From: Brachyhypopomus gauderio
Taxonomy: Eukaryota; Chordata; Actinopteri; Gymnotiformes; Hypopomidae
NCBI RefSeq assembly: GCF_052324685.1
Contig: NW_027506877.1
Coordinates: forward strand, 1,482,641 to 1,546,640
Direction of reading: 5' to 3'
Length of the DNA: 64,000 nucleotides
In this document: piece by piece, positions 35,560-46,499 of the stretch
Layout of the letters: each line of letters starts with the position of its first letter
Numbering within the stretch: position 1 is the stretch's first letter
Notes under the pieces: model-generated
Database searches by the model: none
What the model was told of the DNA's origin: nothing
Seen by the model: only the letters and a program-made list of their open reading frames with translations
Made by a program: the position numbers and the translations under genes

Positions 35560-37372
35560 TGTCCAGGGTCGGGGGGCTCTCCCCCGCCCCCCGGCTCGAC
35601 CGCTGGCGCCAACCGGTCACGGTGCACTACCACGAAGCGTCGCCCCGTTCGGATTCGGTACACCACGTCGCTGAGCTGACTCACCATGGTGTGAGGTCCC
35701 TCCTTGTCACTCTGTAGCTTCGGGCACTTCCCTTTGCGATGCTTGGGGTTAAAGAGCCACACCGCTGTCCCAGGAGCGCTGTTTCCCCCCCGCCCCCCCC
35801 AGCACGCACATCATAAGCCTGCTTCTGCCGCTTGCTGGCCCCTCTCTGATTCTCCCTCGCCAGCTGGTGGGCTACCTCTATCCGCCGCAGTAGCTCCCTC
35901 ACATACCCGGGCAGGCTGTTGTAGTCCTCTCGCGTGCTGGTTGGCATCCCGAACACCAGCTCGACGGGGGTCCTCAGCTCGTGGCCCAGCATGAGCAGGG
36001 CTGGCGTGAACCCGCTGGATTCCTGAGCCGTGGTCCGGCATGCCCACAGCACCAGTGGCAGCTGTAGGTCCCAGTCGCTCTGGACTTCTTCCACCACCAT
36101 AGCTAGCTGCGTGGCCAGGGTGCGGTTAAAACGCTCTTACAAGTCCGTCGCTCTGCGAGTGCAACAGCGTCGTCCGCGTCTTTTCGATGCCCAGCCGTGT
36201 GCACACCTCCTGCATCACTTTGGACTCGAAGTTCCGCCCCTGGTCACTGTGGAGCTCTTCTGGGGCTCCAAACCGGCTGAAAAACTGTTCCACCAGGCAG
36301 TTGAACACCAGTTCCACGTGTTCAGCTCCTTTGAGTGAGCGGAGTTTCACTCGGTTCGCCTGGGGTGCCGCTCGACGCCCAGCAGGTCCTCCACCATCAC
36401 CTGACGCTGAGTGTTGAGCTCCTCCGGGTGAGGGGGACTTCCCACTGGTTGCCATGCGTTGATGCCGATCGGCGTCAGTACAGTCTGCCTCTGTTACACG
36501 ACTCAGCTGTTCACTCTCGGATTCCTCCAGTGGCAGGTACTTTCCGCGCGTCTCTAGTACTCCGGTTTCTATGCAGATCCGGGTGATGTGTTGTTTGCCG
36601 CCCTAGTTTCACCGGTAGCCTCTGTTTCCCCTTTATCTCTATACCCTCGCCAGTAACTGATCTCAGCCTAACGGTCTACCTCCTATCCCAGCCTTGTTGT
36701 AATAGCCCCGGTCTAACAATGGAGATAGTTGAGCCCGTGTCAATTAACGCGGTGAGTTTAACGCCACCCACCTCGCACCGGAGCCAGGGAGGGTCTGTGT
36801 TGTTTCCCTAGCCGGCCGGCTACTTGCTCTGGCGTGAGGGTCTCTTCGGGAGGGGCCGAGCCATCCCTCACCAGCCAGCCCCGTTTCCTGCCGGCTCTAC
36901 TTCCTTGCAGGGGCGGGCCCAGTGTCCCCGCTTTCGGCACCGCCAGCAAACAAGCTGTTGGTCTTGCGCAACTCGCTGCACGTGCGCGTCTCCTTCCTCT
37001 ACCTCGACTGTTCTGCATGGTGTAACGGGGGTCGTGGGGAGCGGGCAGCACAGGATCGGCTGGACACGCTCAGCCTCTCTCACGGCGTCTGCCAAGTTCA
37101 GCGGTTCCGGTTCCGGTACATCCAGGAGAACTTGTAGTGCTTCCCCTTCTAGTGACAGGCTTAGTTGCAGTGCCGTGTCAGCTGCTGTCTATACCAGCGC
37201 GCCGCTGCGTTGAGTTGCGCCTCGTAGCATTCCCACGGCGCGCTGCCGTCAAAACGAGGGAGATGCGCCGCGTGAGCAGTGCTGTAGTTCGCTGGCCTCG
37301 CCACCAGGCCATCCGGCACTCGGCTCCACGCAGGACTCCGGGCGCTCTCGTAGTTCTACCACTGTAAACACT

Positions 37373-37375
<3 letters not shown>
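35560..37375 (-). mobile_element. Ty3/Gypsy fragment, internally deleted
   Basis: On the minus strand a zinc knuckle (CWRCRKRGHWARPC, near 36950) and a protease-like DTGS motif (near 36750) are followed by an integrase part (SDGLVRAF; LPLVLWACRTTAQESSGFTP; VELVFGMPTSTREDY). Reverse transcriptase and RNase H are missing and no LTR is clear, so it is a broken fossil with several breaks. It is absent from arm B. Confidence 0.8.
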
Positions 37376-37418
<43 letters not shown>

Positions 37419-37465
37419 CATGAATGCCCCGCCCCCTAATTACCAGCGCTACCACTGTAAACACT

Positions 37466-37532
<67 letters not shown>
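37352..37532. repeat. Duplicated 29-bp motif with (TA)n tracts
   Basis: CTACCACTGTAAACACTACA followed by a TA run occurs at 37357-37412 and again at 37451-37532. An AG run follows at 37531-37555. Confidence 0.9.
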
Positions 37533-37545
<13 letters not shown>

Positions 37546-37562
37546 AAGAGAGAGGGGGAAAC

Positions 37563-37750
37563 AATAGGACCTGGGACCCTTAAACTGGCAAAATTGCTCC
37601 AGCAGATCCCAAGACCAACATCCAATATCTCTATCCAGTGCAGTGCTGTTCTGGGAACAGCTAAAGTTCTAAACAGGAACCACAAGCTCCAAGACCTTTG
37701 AGGACCTGATCAATAAGAACTCCCAAAGGAAGGCGAGTCGGCAATGTTTT
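37563..37750 (+). mobile_element. R4/Dong-like LINE relic, 3' part (arm A)
   Basis: The sequence reads [20 protein letters not shown] then AVLGTAKVL, the C-terminal end of R4/Dong-type LINE proteins. It matches 46500-46680 of arm B with about 5% difference by eye. Confidence 0.75.
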
Positions 37751-37781
37751 TATATATATACAAATGTAGATAGTATATACT

Positions 37782-37976
37782 GGCGGTGTTGTGATTAGCG
37801 TTGTCGCCTCACAGCAAGGTGTTCTGGGTTCAATTCTCGCTCTGGTCTACTGTGTGGAGTTTGCATGTTCTCCCTGTGCCTGTGTGGGTTTTCTCTGGGT
37901 ACTCCGGTTTACTCCCACAGTCCAAAGACGTGTCTTAGGTTGATTGATCACTCTAAATTACCTGTAGGTGTTGTAG
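37782..37976 (+). mobile_element. tRNA-derived SINE (V-SINE-like), arm A
   Basis: A tRNA-like head has an A-box-like GTGATTAGCGTTGTCGCC and a B-box-like GGGTTCAATTC. It is followed by a central domain seen in many fish SINEs (GTTTGCATGTTCTCCCTGTG, then TCCGGTTTACTCCCACAGTC and CAAAGACGTG). It is not a tRNA gene: the head is diverged and lacks a full cloverleaf. Homology with arm B ends inside it at 37848. Confidence 0.8.
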
Positions 37977-38339
37977 CGGATACATATGTTAGTTTATGGA
38001 TTATGAACGGGGCACCATCCTGATTGCTCAGGAACCAGTATTGTGATAACGGAGATAGGTGGAATATGGTTTAATCAGTCTCATTAACAAAGGGTTAAGT
38101 TCTGATTCCGCACAGTGACCTAATACCATCAATCAAAATACGTATTTACCACCGTGACCAGATTAATGAACAAATATCAAAAATTAAATGGTTAATATGA
38201 CAATTGATATAAAGGATAACATGTGGAATGATTTGGCTCAAAGTGAAACTAAACCTATACGTGAATCTACTAATCAAACCAGATATATAATGGTAAACAA
38301 CAAAGAATAGAACATTAAACAACAACAGCAAATAATGAC

Positions 38340-38490
38340 GCAATAATACACGAGAGGGAGTGCTATAACGGGTAATATCGGCACTGCTGTGCTGCGGTCG
38401 TAGGCACGAGGCCGCAGGCCGAGTGCCGTAGATCAGCACAGCAGTGCCGATATTACCCGTTATAGCACGAACCTCGAGTGTATTATTGCG
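38340..38490. repeat. Long imperfect palindrome beside the Crypton
   Basis: The left arm starts GCAATAATACACGAG and contains GTGCTATAACGGGTAATATC; the right arm is its near-perfect reverse complement, ending GTGTATTATTGC. Arms are about 55 bp around a loop of about 40 GC-rich bases. Half-copies of both the arm and its flank appear inverted on the other side of the Crypton gene at 40319-40417. Confidence 0.93.
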
Positions 38491-38810
38491 ATTATACCAC
38501 AGTTCCATTATCGCTGTTTATTGAAAGATTTTGAGTAAAAGAGGACGAGAAAATACGACCTGTTAGGTTAAAAACACTCCGCCAGTTAAAATAGTTCCAT
38601 TCAATGGCTCGCTGCTAAACTTACACAACACTGGAACAGCCTTACCCAATAAATATTATAGAGGTAAATATACACAAAAACAACTGTTGATAAAGTTGTA
38701 TTTATTAAAAATAAATTACAACAATTATTGATAATGGATTAAAAAAAACGATTGATATTGGATTTATTAACAAGAGATAATTTTATACTGATGTATGTTA
38801 CTTGGCTAGC

Positions 38811-40209
38811 CTAATGGTTATGTACATTTATTTGCACACTTCCCATTGTGCAGTTCTTAAAAAATGATTCGAGTTGGGGGGTTTGTTTTAACGTCGTGCA
38901 ATTGCATTCTTGAGCATTTGGAGTTTTTTTGGGAGGTTCTTCCAAATCATCTGTAGGGTTACATGCAACGGACAAAACATTGCTCCATCTTTTCCTGCTT
39001 TGGAGGGAAGGTCGCCAGTAACTCTTCAGAGACGTTTCTGATTTGTGACCGCTAACAGTTATGATTTCTCTGGCTTCCATCCCGGGATCAGAAAGGCTCT
39101 GAATAGCTGTTGCTCGCAAGCAGTGGTTGGTGTAAACGCGAGATGTGCCTGCTTCTTTGCATATTCGGGGCAACATTTTGGAGAGCTGGTTTACACCCAG
39201 CGGCATAGCGCTATACCACACAGCGTCTGACAGGTGCGCAGACTTCTTCGGCTGCAGGTAAAAAGCCGGGGTATCCACTGGCAGCTTGCTTACGTACAGT
39301 TCAAAACTAGCGACAGGACACATTTCTCCAGCGCACTGAAACATTGCCCCACGTCTCAGCTCTCTGTCTCGCTCCTGGTGGGTTTTGTGATTTTTTGTTT
39401 CCTCGTTAAAGGATAGAGTGACAAATTTCCCCCCGTTTTCATCTTCCTGCATCACAAATGATTCTCGGCGAAGTTCCCTATTTCCTTCTTTTCCTCGTCT
39501 GCCAAAGTGGAGCTGAATGTCGAACCAAACCTATAGGGTAAAATAATTCAGATTAGTTTTAGGTGCAGCAGTACATATGGTGTACTGTTATACATCAAAA
39601 TATTATGTGGTGTTATCTACCTTATTTAAAAGACCTCTCGGGGTTCCGGGATCAAGTGCTTTTGACTGGTAGATTTTTGCAAGGTCTTCAGGTGATATTG
39701 CTGGATGGTGTAAGGTTCTGTCTCCTCCGCTCTTTCTTATTTTCTTAACAACACCCACAAAGACGTTGTTGGCTGGTGTAAACTCTGCGTCTTTCATCAA
39801 ACACCATCCACGGCTGATTGGAGGTTCATTTAGGTACCTGTTCAGTCCAGCTCTTAAACCAACGAAGCTGCTGATGCCATATAACTCTCCCTTTACGTTT
39901 CTGACGGATCCATAAAACCGTCGTAAAAGCTGATTCATGTCATTTTTGTTGATGATAGTAAAATCTACTGCAATGTCGTTGCTCTTTAACCAGGCTGTAA
40001 ATACGTTAAGAGCCCAGGACGTTTGTCTAACGGTATTAATTTCGTTTTTTTTGCATTTCCAGCTCATCCAAATCATTATCTGTAAGCATGACAAACCTTG
40101 GAGGCTCATTGGAGGAATCAGGCTGGTCATTTATAATGTCATCCTCCAGTTTAAGATCGAAACAAATTGTTTCGAAGCCAATAGATTTAATTAAATCCGT
40201 GTAATTCAT
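38811..40209 (-). CDS. Crypton-like tyrosine recombinase (two exons)
   Basis: A DUF3504-type tyrosine recombinase, the enzyme of Crypton DNA transposons and of host genes derived from them. Exon 1 runs 40209-39621 and exon 2 39530-38811, across a 90-bp GT-AG intron (donor AAATAAG/GTAGAT, acceptor CCCTATAG); the frame is kept across the junction, reading LLNK then VWFDIQLHFGRRGKEGN. Catalytic features are an Arg in FGRRG, the HCLR box (VYTNHCLRATAIQSL), SGHKSETSL and the likely Tyr nucleophile in LKSYWRP. The start MNYTDLIKSIGFETICFDLK is followed by an acidic stretch; a one-base frame change lies in a run of eight A near 40048. Everything after it, about 420 residues, is open. It could be a young transposon copy or a captured gene; palindromic flanks favour a transposon. 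Confidence 0.82.
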
Positions 40210-40318
40210 TTTGATACTTTTGATACTTGTTTGTAGTTGCGCTGTTTGGCTTGTAAACGCCGCTTCGTTGCTAGGTTACCTGTATGTGGCGGAGTAATAC
40301 ATGGAGAGCTTCGGTTAC

Positions 40319-40417
40319 AGTGCTATAACATGTAATATCGGCACTCCTAGATCGCCTCTCAGCCAATCACATTGTAGGGTCGGAACTAACTGTGGTATAA
40401 TCAGCAATTATTGACGG
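40319..40417. repeat. Inverted half-copy of the 38.4-kb palindrome
   Basis: GTGCTATAACATGTAATATC and CTGTGGTATAATCAGCAATT match, inverted, the sequences at 38441-38468 and 38478-38504 on the far side of the Crypton gene. They probably mark the other end of the mobile unit, which would then span about 38340-40417. Confidence 0.7.
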
Positions 40418-40550
40418 TCATGGGACTCCTGAGGTGGCTGGGTCAGCGGAGTCTGTCTTTCAAGACGGCTTGAAGCGCTAATGGCGCATTTCCACTAGGG
40501 CCTGCTTGGCGCGGTACGGTTCGATTCGCGACGGTTTGTGAGTGTTTCCA

Positions 40551-40768
40551 TGTTTGGATAAGGTAATGTAGCCTATAAAATGATCGTACATACAGTATTA
40601 ATGGTAGAAGCATGTTTGGATAAGGTAATATAGCCTATAACATGATCGCATCTACAGTATTAATGGCAGAAGCACGTTCATATAAGGTAATATAGCCTAT
40701 TAAATGATCGTACATACAGTATTAATGCTAGAAGCACGTTCGGATAAGGTAATATAGCCTATAACATG
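40551..40768. repeat. Tandem repeat, 62-bp unit
   Basis: Units beginning GATAAGGTAATATAGCCTAT recur at 40557, 40619, 40681 and 40743, about 3.5 copies. They begin just inside the left TIR, a common place for subterminal repeats of DNA transposons. Confidence 0.93.
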
Positions 40769-41933
40769 TACAGCTACTGCTGTGGTACTACATTTTGACA
40801 TGGTAGCAAGAATCGATAGATATGTCTATAATTTTGCGCTACGGGTGTGCGCCATGTGCGCTGAGAGTGACGTAATCTTAACATGCGCATGCGCAGTAGA
40901 CCAAGGTAGGACAGCTCGAGGGGTAGCACAGATTTTCAGAACACCTGTTTTTCCTCAGGGTGCTTGGCGAACTTGTGAACACCATGCGAGACAGACGCCA
41001 GTAAAAGCACACAAAATGTTGCTTGTACAGGCATGAAAATCTGTCACCTTTCGGCGAAGTTCGCCGTTTTGAAGTTTTTTGTTGGGGGGGGGGGGGGGTC
41101 GGGAGATTATATGTATATATTTTAATTATCATATTGACTTAATAAGCAAACAGCACTTCCGAAATTGGCAATTTCAATGACACCGTGGCCAGCAGTTTCC
41201 GCCCAGAACCTTCATAGAGGCCAAATAGCGTTTCAATCATACGAACGTTCTTCATTCATGTTATTCATTTACTGCTAAGCGGGACGAGAAGCAGGACCTA
41301 GTGCTACACCGCGGACAAGTCAGAAGAGCGTACATTTACCACTACATTTACCAGATCGTACATTTACCACTACATTTACCAGATCGTATATTTTTAATTG
41401 GGTGGATTTAATTGGGTTATTAATGGTTTCAATCGTTTTCATATTTTGCGGTAAAACAAAGTTACTGCCGTTCGCTACAGCGTTGATCACTGTCTAACCA
41501 CAAGCTCTTGTGATAAATAGGTAGATAGATGGGCCTATTAAGTTCGCGTCAACCCCGTGTAGTTAACGGTGACATAAAATGAGAAACAAGATTTTTTTTC
41601 TAGTGTGTCTGTAGTTGTAACTGGTGAATCCAGGGACGTGTGAGGATCACATTCGCGCCAGGGCTGAAAAGGTTGAAGATGAAGTTGTAAACTCTTGTCG
41701 TTTGAGTCTACCCTGTGCTTTAGCTCATGTTAGAAAATAAAAACACGTGAACCCTGGTATTTTTACAATAATTTTCGCCGCTGATGTATTTATTGGTTCA
41801 TTAAGACGTAATGGTTTTGACTGAGCCATCCGGAATGGCGAAAGCGGCTTCTTGCGTTTACGGATTGCGTTTACATTGAATCCATTGACATGACAGTCAA
41901 AAAAAAAATTTTTTTATGGATTTTACTATATTT

Positions 41934-42247
41934 TACGGAGCCCGTAAGGTGACATCATGTAAAAAATAAATAAATAAATAACGCGTGGCCACGACTTATT
42001 AACGCGTGGGAACGAGATACTAACGTCGCCTTTCACACGCGGCAACAAAGTTTATTTTTTCACAGCAAAGCAAGCAGATCCCAGGGATGTTCGCGAACTG
42101 ACTGCCCAAGGAAGGTAAACCTGGCTTTATATAAAGTAATACTTAATTATCTTGTTCGCACGCGTTGGTAAGTCGTTCGCATGCGTTAGTAAGTCGTGGC
42201 CACGCGTTATTATATTTTTTACATGATGTCACCTTACGAGCTCCGTA
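41934..42247. mobile_element. MITE with long inverted repeats, nested
   Basis: Ends TACGGAGCCCGTAAGGTGAC and GTCACCTTACGAGCTCCGTA are inverted repeats that extend through TCATGTAAAAAATA and ACGCGTGGCCACGACTTA, about 75 bp per arm. ATATTT lies on both sides (41928-41933 and 42248-42253) and may be the target duplication. Confidence 0.9.
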
Positions 42248-43335
42248 ATATTTGGCATCACCTGTCGCTGTATCCCCGTACACCAGCAGCCATAACCACC
42301 CCCCCGTTGCAGTATACCCATGACGTCACATGTCAACGCCCCCCCCCACATGTCAACGCCCCGTCGCCGTATCCCCATGACGTCACATGCCCCGCCCCCC
42401 GGTCTTCTCACCTTTTTAACCCCTGACCCATTTTCATGCCTGTTGTAGTACTATAAATATTTCATATAAAGCTATACGTTATTTTTAGGTAATTTGCTTT
42501 TTGCACTTTTTTAAACTATAACTATATTATTTACATATGTTGTACTTTAAATATCTATATTTCATAATAAAGTTTGATTTCATTTGATTGTATGACTGAT
42601 GCTTTTTATGCAGGGTGTGTTCAGCCTGTTTGAGTAATACCAAATTATTATCAATAATTAGAGCAACCACATACAATAATGAAGATAAGATATAATAATG
42701 CTATGTGTTAAGGGGCATCAACCGGTGTTGTGGTCGCATACAAATGATCACGACACTACAACCCGCGCGCCAACAGTGACTCCACCCACATTGTGTTGGT
42801 TCACCATTTTAATGGAAACACAACGCGACCGTACCGTTCCGTTGCGAATCGATCCGTATTGAACCGTACCGCGCCAAGCAGGCCCTAGTGGAAATGCGCC
42901 ATATGACGTTCATAGTCGGCTAGGGGGTATAGTCGACTATAGTCGAATCAGCGACTATTGCAGGTCACCCCTATTCAGTTGTTTAATTTTGTAGACAAAA
43001 GCAGATAACAGACATGACACAAAGCTAAAATAATTTCAAATGGGCACATCACGGTGCTTAGCTGATCCAATTTATTTTTAAATGGAATTAGTTGTAAAAA
43101 AAACATTTATAGCATCTGATAAGCTGGCCTTCACACAATCTGTGGACCCTTCTTGAATGGTATTAATTTATAATATTTTCTCTCAGGAAAATTCAACGGG
43201 TTGAATGTGTGAACAATAAAGTTCAAAGTGTATTTTTGGTTTTGTTGCAGCTTAACTGGCCATTTTTGAGTTTTACTCACTGTGATAAGGCATTCACAAA
43301 TGAGATAACTATGGTTTGTTTGAATTGGAATGCAT

Positions 43336-44690
43336 CAGGGCTAGGGCTGAACGATTAATTGCATTTGCGATAATTTCGCGATTTTTTAAAACGCGATTGT
43401 CTAATTGCACAGGCTGCGATTTAAACTGGTCACGTGACTTGGGAGCGAGCCAAGCAGAGGACGAATGGAGCAAACCCGAGCAGGAGGCAGGGAGGTGGAG
43501 AAGTGAAGTTAACACAGCGCACTTTAACTTGTTGCACAATGGCTTCAGGCTCGACAGAAGCTGACACAACTGAAAGTCTAATACCAAAGAGGGGCAGCAC
43601 ATCAGTTTTGTGAAATTACTTTGGCTTTTAAAAAGATGCTGCTCAACGTCAGGTACCCTGCAAAACGTGCCTTGCTACTGTTACTACGACGCGAGGTAAC
43701 ACTACAAACCTCCTTCAGCATTAAAAAAAAAACACCACAAAGCCTCGTATGATAATTGTAAGGCTAAAATGCCAACGACCAGTGCTGCATCTTCAAATAC
43801 GCAAAAGTGTTTCTCTGCGCTTATACAGCTTTAGTATGCGGTGAGCAGCGAAATACCGTAAAATCACGCATATAGGCGCAATAAGTGTAACTCCTTATGG
43901 ATATAATTCGAAGCGGCACGCTGAAATAACTCTGGCAGTAACGGAGTTCATAGTGAGACATGATGCCCGTTAATATAGTGAACAAGTCCGGCTTCATGGC
44001 TTTGTTAAACACACTGGATATGCGCTACCAAACGCCCTCACGCACATATTTTAGCCAAGTTGCTATACCTGCAGGGTTGCCAACTCTCACGCATTGAGCG
44101 TCTAAAAAATTAGTAGTTCGCTCTGGCGCCAACCACAGGCGATCGATCGATCACGATATAATAATAATACTTAAATTTAGTCCATTTTACACTCCCCCCC
44201 CGCAACCCTGTATCTGAGCTGTATAAAAAATGCCGAAATAGAGTTTCCTGAAGTGGAACAATGGGGAAAAAATTGCGATTTTAAATCGCAATCGCAATTT
44301 ATAGATAAAAAATTGCAATTAGATTATTTTCCAAAATCGTTCAGCCCTAATCAGGGCTGCAACGATTAGTTCACATAACTGAAATTTCGACTTGACTTTG
44401 TCAGTGATGAATAAAAGTGCATTTAAATCCCAAGTGTAGCTGTTCCTATTGTTCTGAAGTGATAGAGAAAGCAGAGAGCTTATATGTTAAGTTAAGGCAC
44501 AGAGGGGTCAACAGTGTGATACTGACAGGTGTACAGACTTCAGCTGTTGAGCCAAAACATGCCCTGAAACCACAGCCACATCTATAGGAAGCAGAGATAA
44601 GGGGCATCACAAGTAATCTGTGAATAATCAAAAACATATCAGATTAGTTGCATACGAAATAGTGCGAAATGATAATTTGTTGCAGCACTA
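43336..44690. mobile_element. Older hAT element, split by a younger hAT
   Basis: The left end CAGGGC continues after the nested insertion as TGCAACGATTAG; the right end is TAATTTGTTGCAGCACTA. GAATGCAT (43328-43335) and GAATGTAT (44691-44698) fit a diverged 8-bp duplication. Without the nested element it is about 340 bp and non-coding. Confidence 0.78.
43342..44349 (+). mobile_element. hAT element with BED-finger remnant, nested
   Basis: Inverted ends TAGGGCTGAACGATT / AATCGTTCAGCCCTA are flanked by ATCAGGGC on both sides (43334-43341, 44350-44357). From 43540 the plus strand reads MASGSTEADTTESLIPKRGS, then NYFGF and CKTCLATVTTTRGNTTNLLQ, a BED zinc-finger start of a ZBED-like hAT transposase, with stops. 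The rest of the transposase is missing. Segment 44068-44215 resembles, in reverse, 23575-23805 of another hAT. Confidence 0.92.
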
Positions 44691-44752
44691 GAATGTATGT
44701 TGTGTAGTTTATGTAAATCAATATCTAAATGCTTCTATGATTTCTTTCACAG

Positions 44753-45340
44753 ATGCCCCGTGCTGTCATTGAGGATATACTCTTAGATGTAGTTTTGGAA
44801 GAGGGTGACCAAGCCTTTTTAAAGCTGTCACTGGTTTGCGGCCATTTCCGGGACATTGTGGGACAAAAATCATTCCAGGCATTTTCAGTGGCTTGACAGT
44901 AAGTATAAGAAGCATTATGATATTTCAGTACAGTTAGGATGTTTTTGTACCCTAAGAGAAGGGAGTGTTCTCACTGGTTGTAGTAATTATATTCCTTACA
45001 TTTGAAACATAGAGGTGTAGTGCCTTGGACAAATCACAGTGCTGCATTCAAAGAAGAGTTTCGCAGAATGTACCAATTGGAGTGCTGCCGGAACTGCTAA
45101 AGAAACATAAAGACTGCATACCAGGTATGTTTCTTGTGTATACATTTTGAGAATTGTTCTTGAGGTCAGTAATGGTGGCAAACAAAATATCAGCAGAAAT
45201 GTGTTGTCTGACCTTGATTTTGCTGCCTACAGGCTACGTTGGGCATGGGAGACGCAGATAACTTGTGGCGTTTTATAGTGACAACACGCACCCTGGATTC
45301 TGTAGCCAATTCTGCAGCCATGTTTACGAAGATTTGAGTG
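44753..45340 (+). pseudogene. Broken F-box-like gene, three exons
   Basis: Exon-like pieces with good splice sites are present. Exon 1 (44753-44899) starts MPRAVIEDILLDVVLEEGDQ and continues AFLKLSLVCGHFRDIVGQKS, like the N-terminal part of an F-box domain, then loses frame before donor GTAAGT. Exon 2 (45013-45124) reads VVPWTNHSAAFKEEFRRMYQ then LECCRNC and a stop, before donor GTATGT. Exon 3 (from 45233, after CTGCCTACAG) reads GYVGHGRRR, a stop, then DNTHPGFCSQFCSHVYEDLS. An AATAAA lies near 45401. Splice sites outlasting the frame suggest a host gene that decayed recently. Family beyond F-box-like is not recognised. Confidence 0.5.
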
Positions 45341-45419
45341 TATGAATGAGTGTATGGTTGGATGAGGTGTAAGTGCATGGATATGTTATAAAGACATGTA
45401 AATAAATAACTACTAAAAA

Positions 45420-46400
45420 CGACTGTACCTGTCTCCTTGCTTTACCACATTAAAAATAGTTCAGTGTTCTAAATGGCAAAAAATAAATTTTCTATTTTAT
45501 TTTAAGCAACCATATTTTGTATGGATTTGTGAATGGGGTTCTAGGTAGGAGTACAGTCCCCTGTGGTGCTGCATTGTCTGAGCAGGTGGCTGGCAGCACA
45601 GATTACACTCAGCTGTACAAAATGTGGACTGTGTAAGGTGGTTCTACTGGTGAAGGGCATTCAGGTTATTTTAATTAGTTTAACAGATGCCAAGAAAAAC
45701 ACTCATGTTATTGACCAAAATGTATGTTTTTCTTTATTATCCCACATGGATAATTTGTCTTAGTACAATCTTTTTAGATATTTCTTGAATAGTTTAATAA
45801 TTGTCAATTCTGAATATGTACTACAGGACATAGAAATGATTGAAACTACATTACTCTCTTACCCAAAGTTACAGCAATAAAATAAATATTAATGTAGCAG
45901 CAGTGGTTGTAAAGTTCCTTTACAACTTTACCAAAACAAGGCACATGATAAGACACTGAGCCGTCGTGGTGGCAACATCATAATGTGCTTAGACATTAGC
46001 CAGAATAGTGTTCATCATGCCACTCTTGGTCTTTACAACACTGCCACATCACTAGAGTTGCCCAGGTGTGTCACCATCTGCGAAAGTGGGCTGGGCTGCT
46101 TGAGTACACTAAACACCAACATTGCCATTATACCTCTCTCCATGTTTAAAGTTGTTTGTGAGAGATGACAATTTTTGTTGACCACAGTTAATTGTTCAGT
46201 CATTGTAGAGTTTTAACCAAGATGATATTTACAAGATGTATCGGTGCACAAATACTGTACAGTCTATAATGTAAAGAGAAATATATATTTATGATTATAT
46301 TTTCATTGGTTAAGTCACTGTTTTTTATTTACCCACTGGTCACCTTGGATGTTAACACAACAATTGTCCCCCCTGAGATATTTGTCAGAGGCCGCCTCTG
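45420..46400. other. Non-coding stretch
   Basis: I see no gene, RNA or transposon signature here. A 60-codon frame at 45983 has no recognisable features. Confidence 0.5.
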
Positions 46401-46467
46401 AGACCAGAGTGAGAATTGAACCCAGACCACCTTGCTGTGGGGCGACAGTGCTAACCACCACACCGCC
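46401..46467 (-). mobile_element. SINE head, truncated (arm B)
   Basis: Reverse strand GGCGGTGTGGTGGTTAGCAC and GGGTTCAATTCTCACTCTGG match the tRNA-like head of the arm A SINE. The central domain is absent because the duplication breakpoint lies here. Confidence 0.8.
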
Positions 46468-46499
46468 AATACATACTATCTACGTGTGTATTTATATAA

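Larger units (their letters stand above)
17071..37848 (+). repeat. Inverted duplication, arm A
   Basis: Blocks 17071-17421, 26564-30842, 34281-35345 and about 37575-37848 match arm B (46401-52033) in reverse order and orientation. Sequence between these blocks consists of transposons missing from arm B. The outer edge (CAGCTCCACTCGCC) matches 52021-52033; the inner edge lies within a SINE. The arm includes one endod1-like gene, part of an R4/Dong-like LINE relic and a SINE head. Identity is high around the gene and lower toward the inner end. Confidence 0.92.
40482..42901. mobile_element. Non-autonomous TIR DNA transposon, 2.4 kb
   Basis: The left end TGGCGCATTTCCACTAGGGC and the right end GCCCTAGTGGAAATGCGCCA are perfect inverted repeats that continue imperfectly for about 50 bp (CGCGGTACGGTTC region). 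I cannot settle the target duplication. No transposase is visible. The interior holds a 62-bp tandem repeat, a poly-G run at 41081-41098 and a nested MITE. Family uncertain (PIF/Harbinger- or hAT-like). Confidence 0.85.
37849..46400. other. Spacer between the inverted arms
   Basis: This 8.6-kb centre is not duplicated. It holds a palindrome, a Crypton-like gene, a TIR element, nested hAT elements and an F-box-like pseudogene. Stretches 37977-38330 and 45420-46400 hold nothing I recognise. Confidence 0.75.

Noticed and set aside
37782-37850. Possible tRNA gene
   Set aside because: The tRNA-like boxes belong to a SINE head; the cloverleaf is incomplete and the SINE core domain follows.
38146-38508. 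120-codon frame across the palindrome
   Set aside because: It has no recognisable domain and half of it is palindrome sequence.
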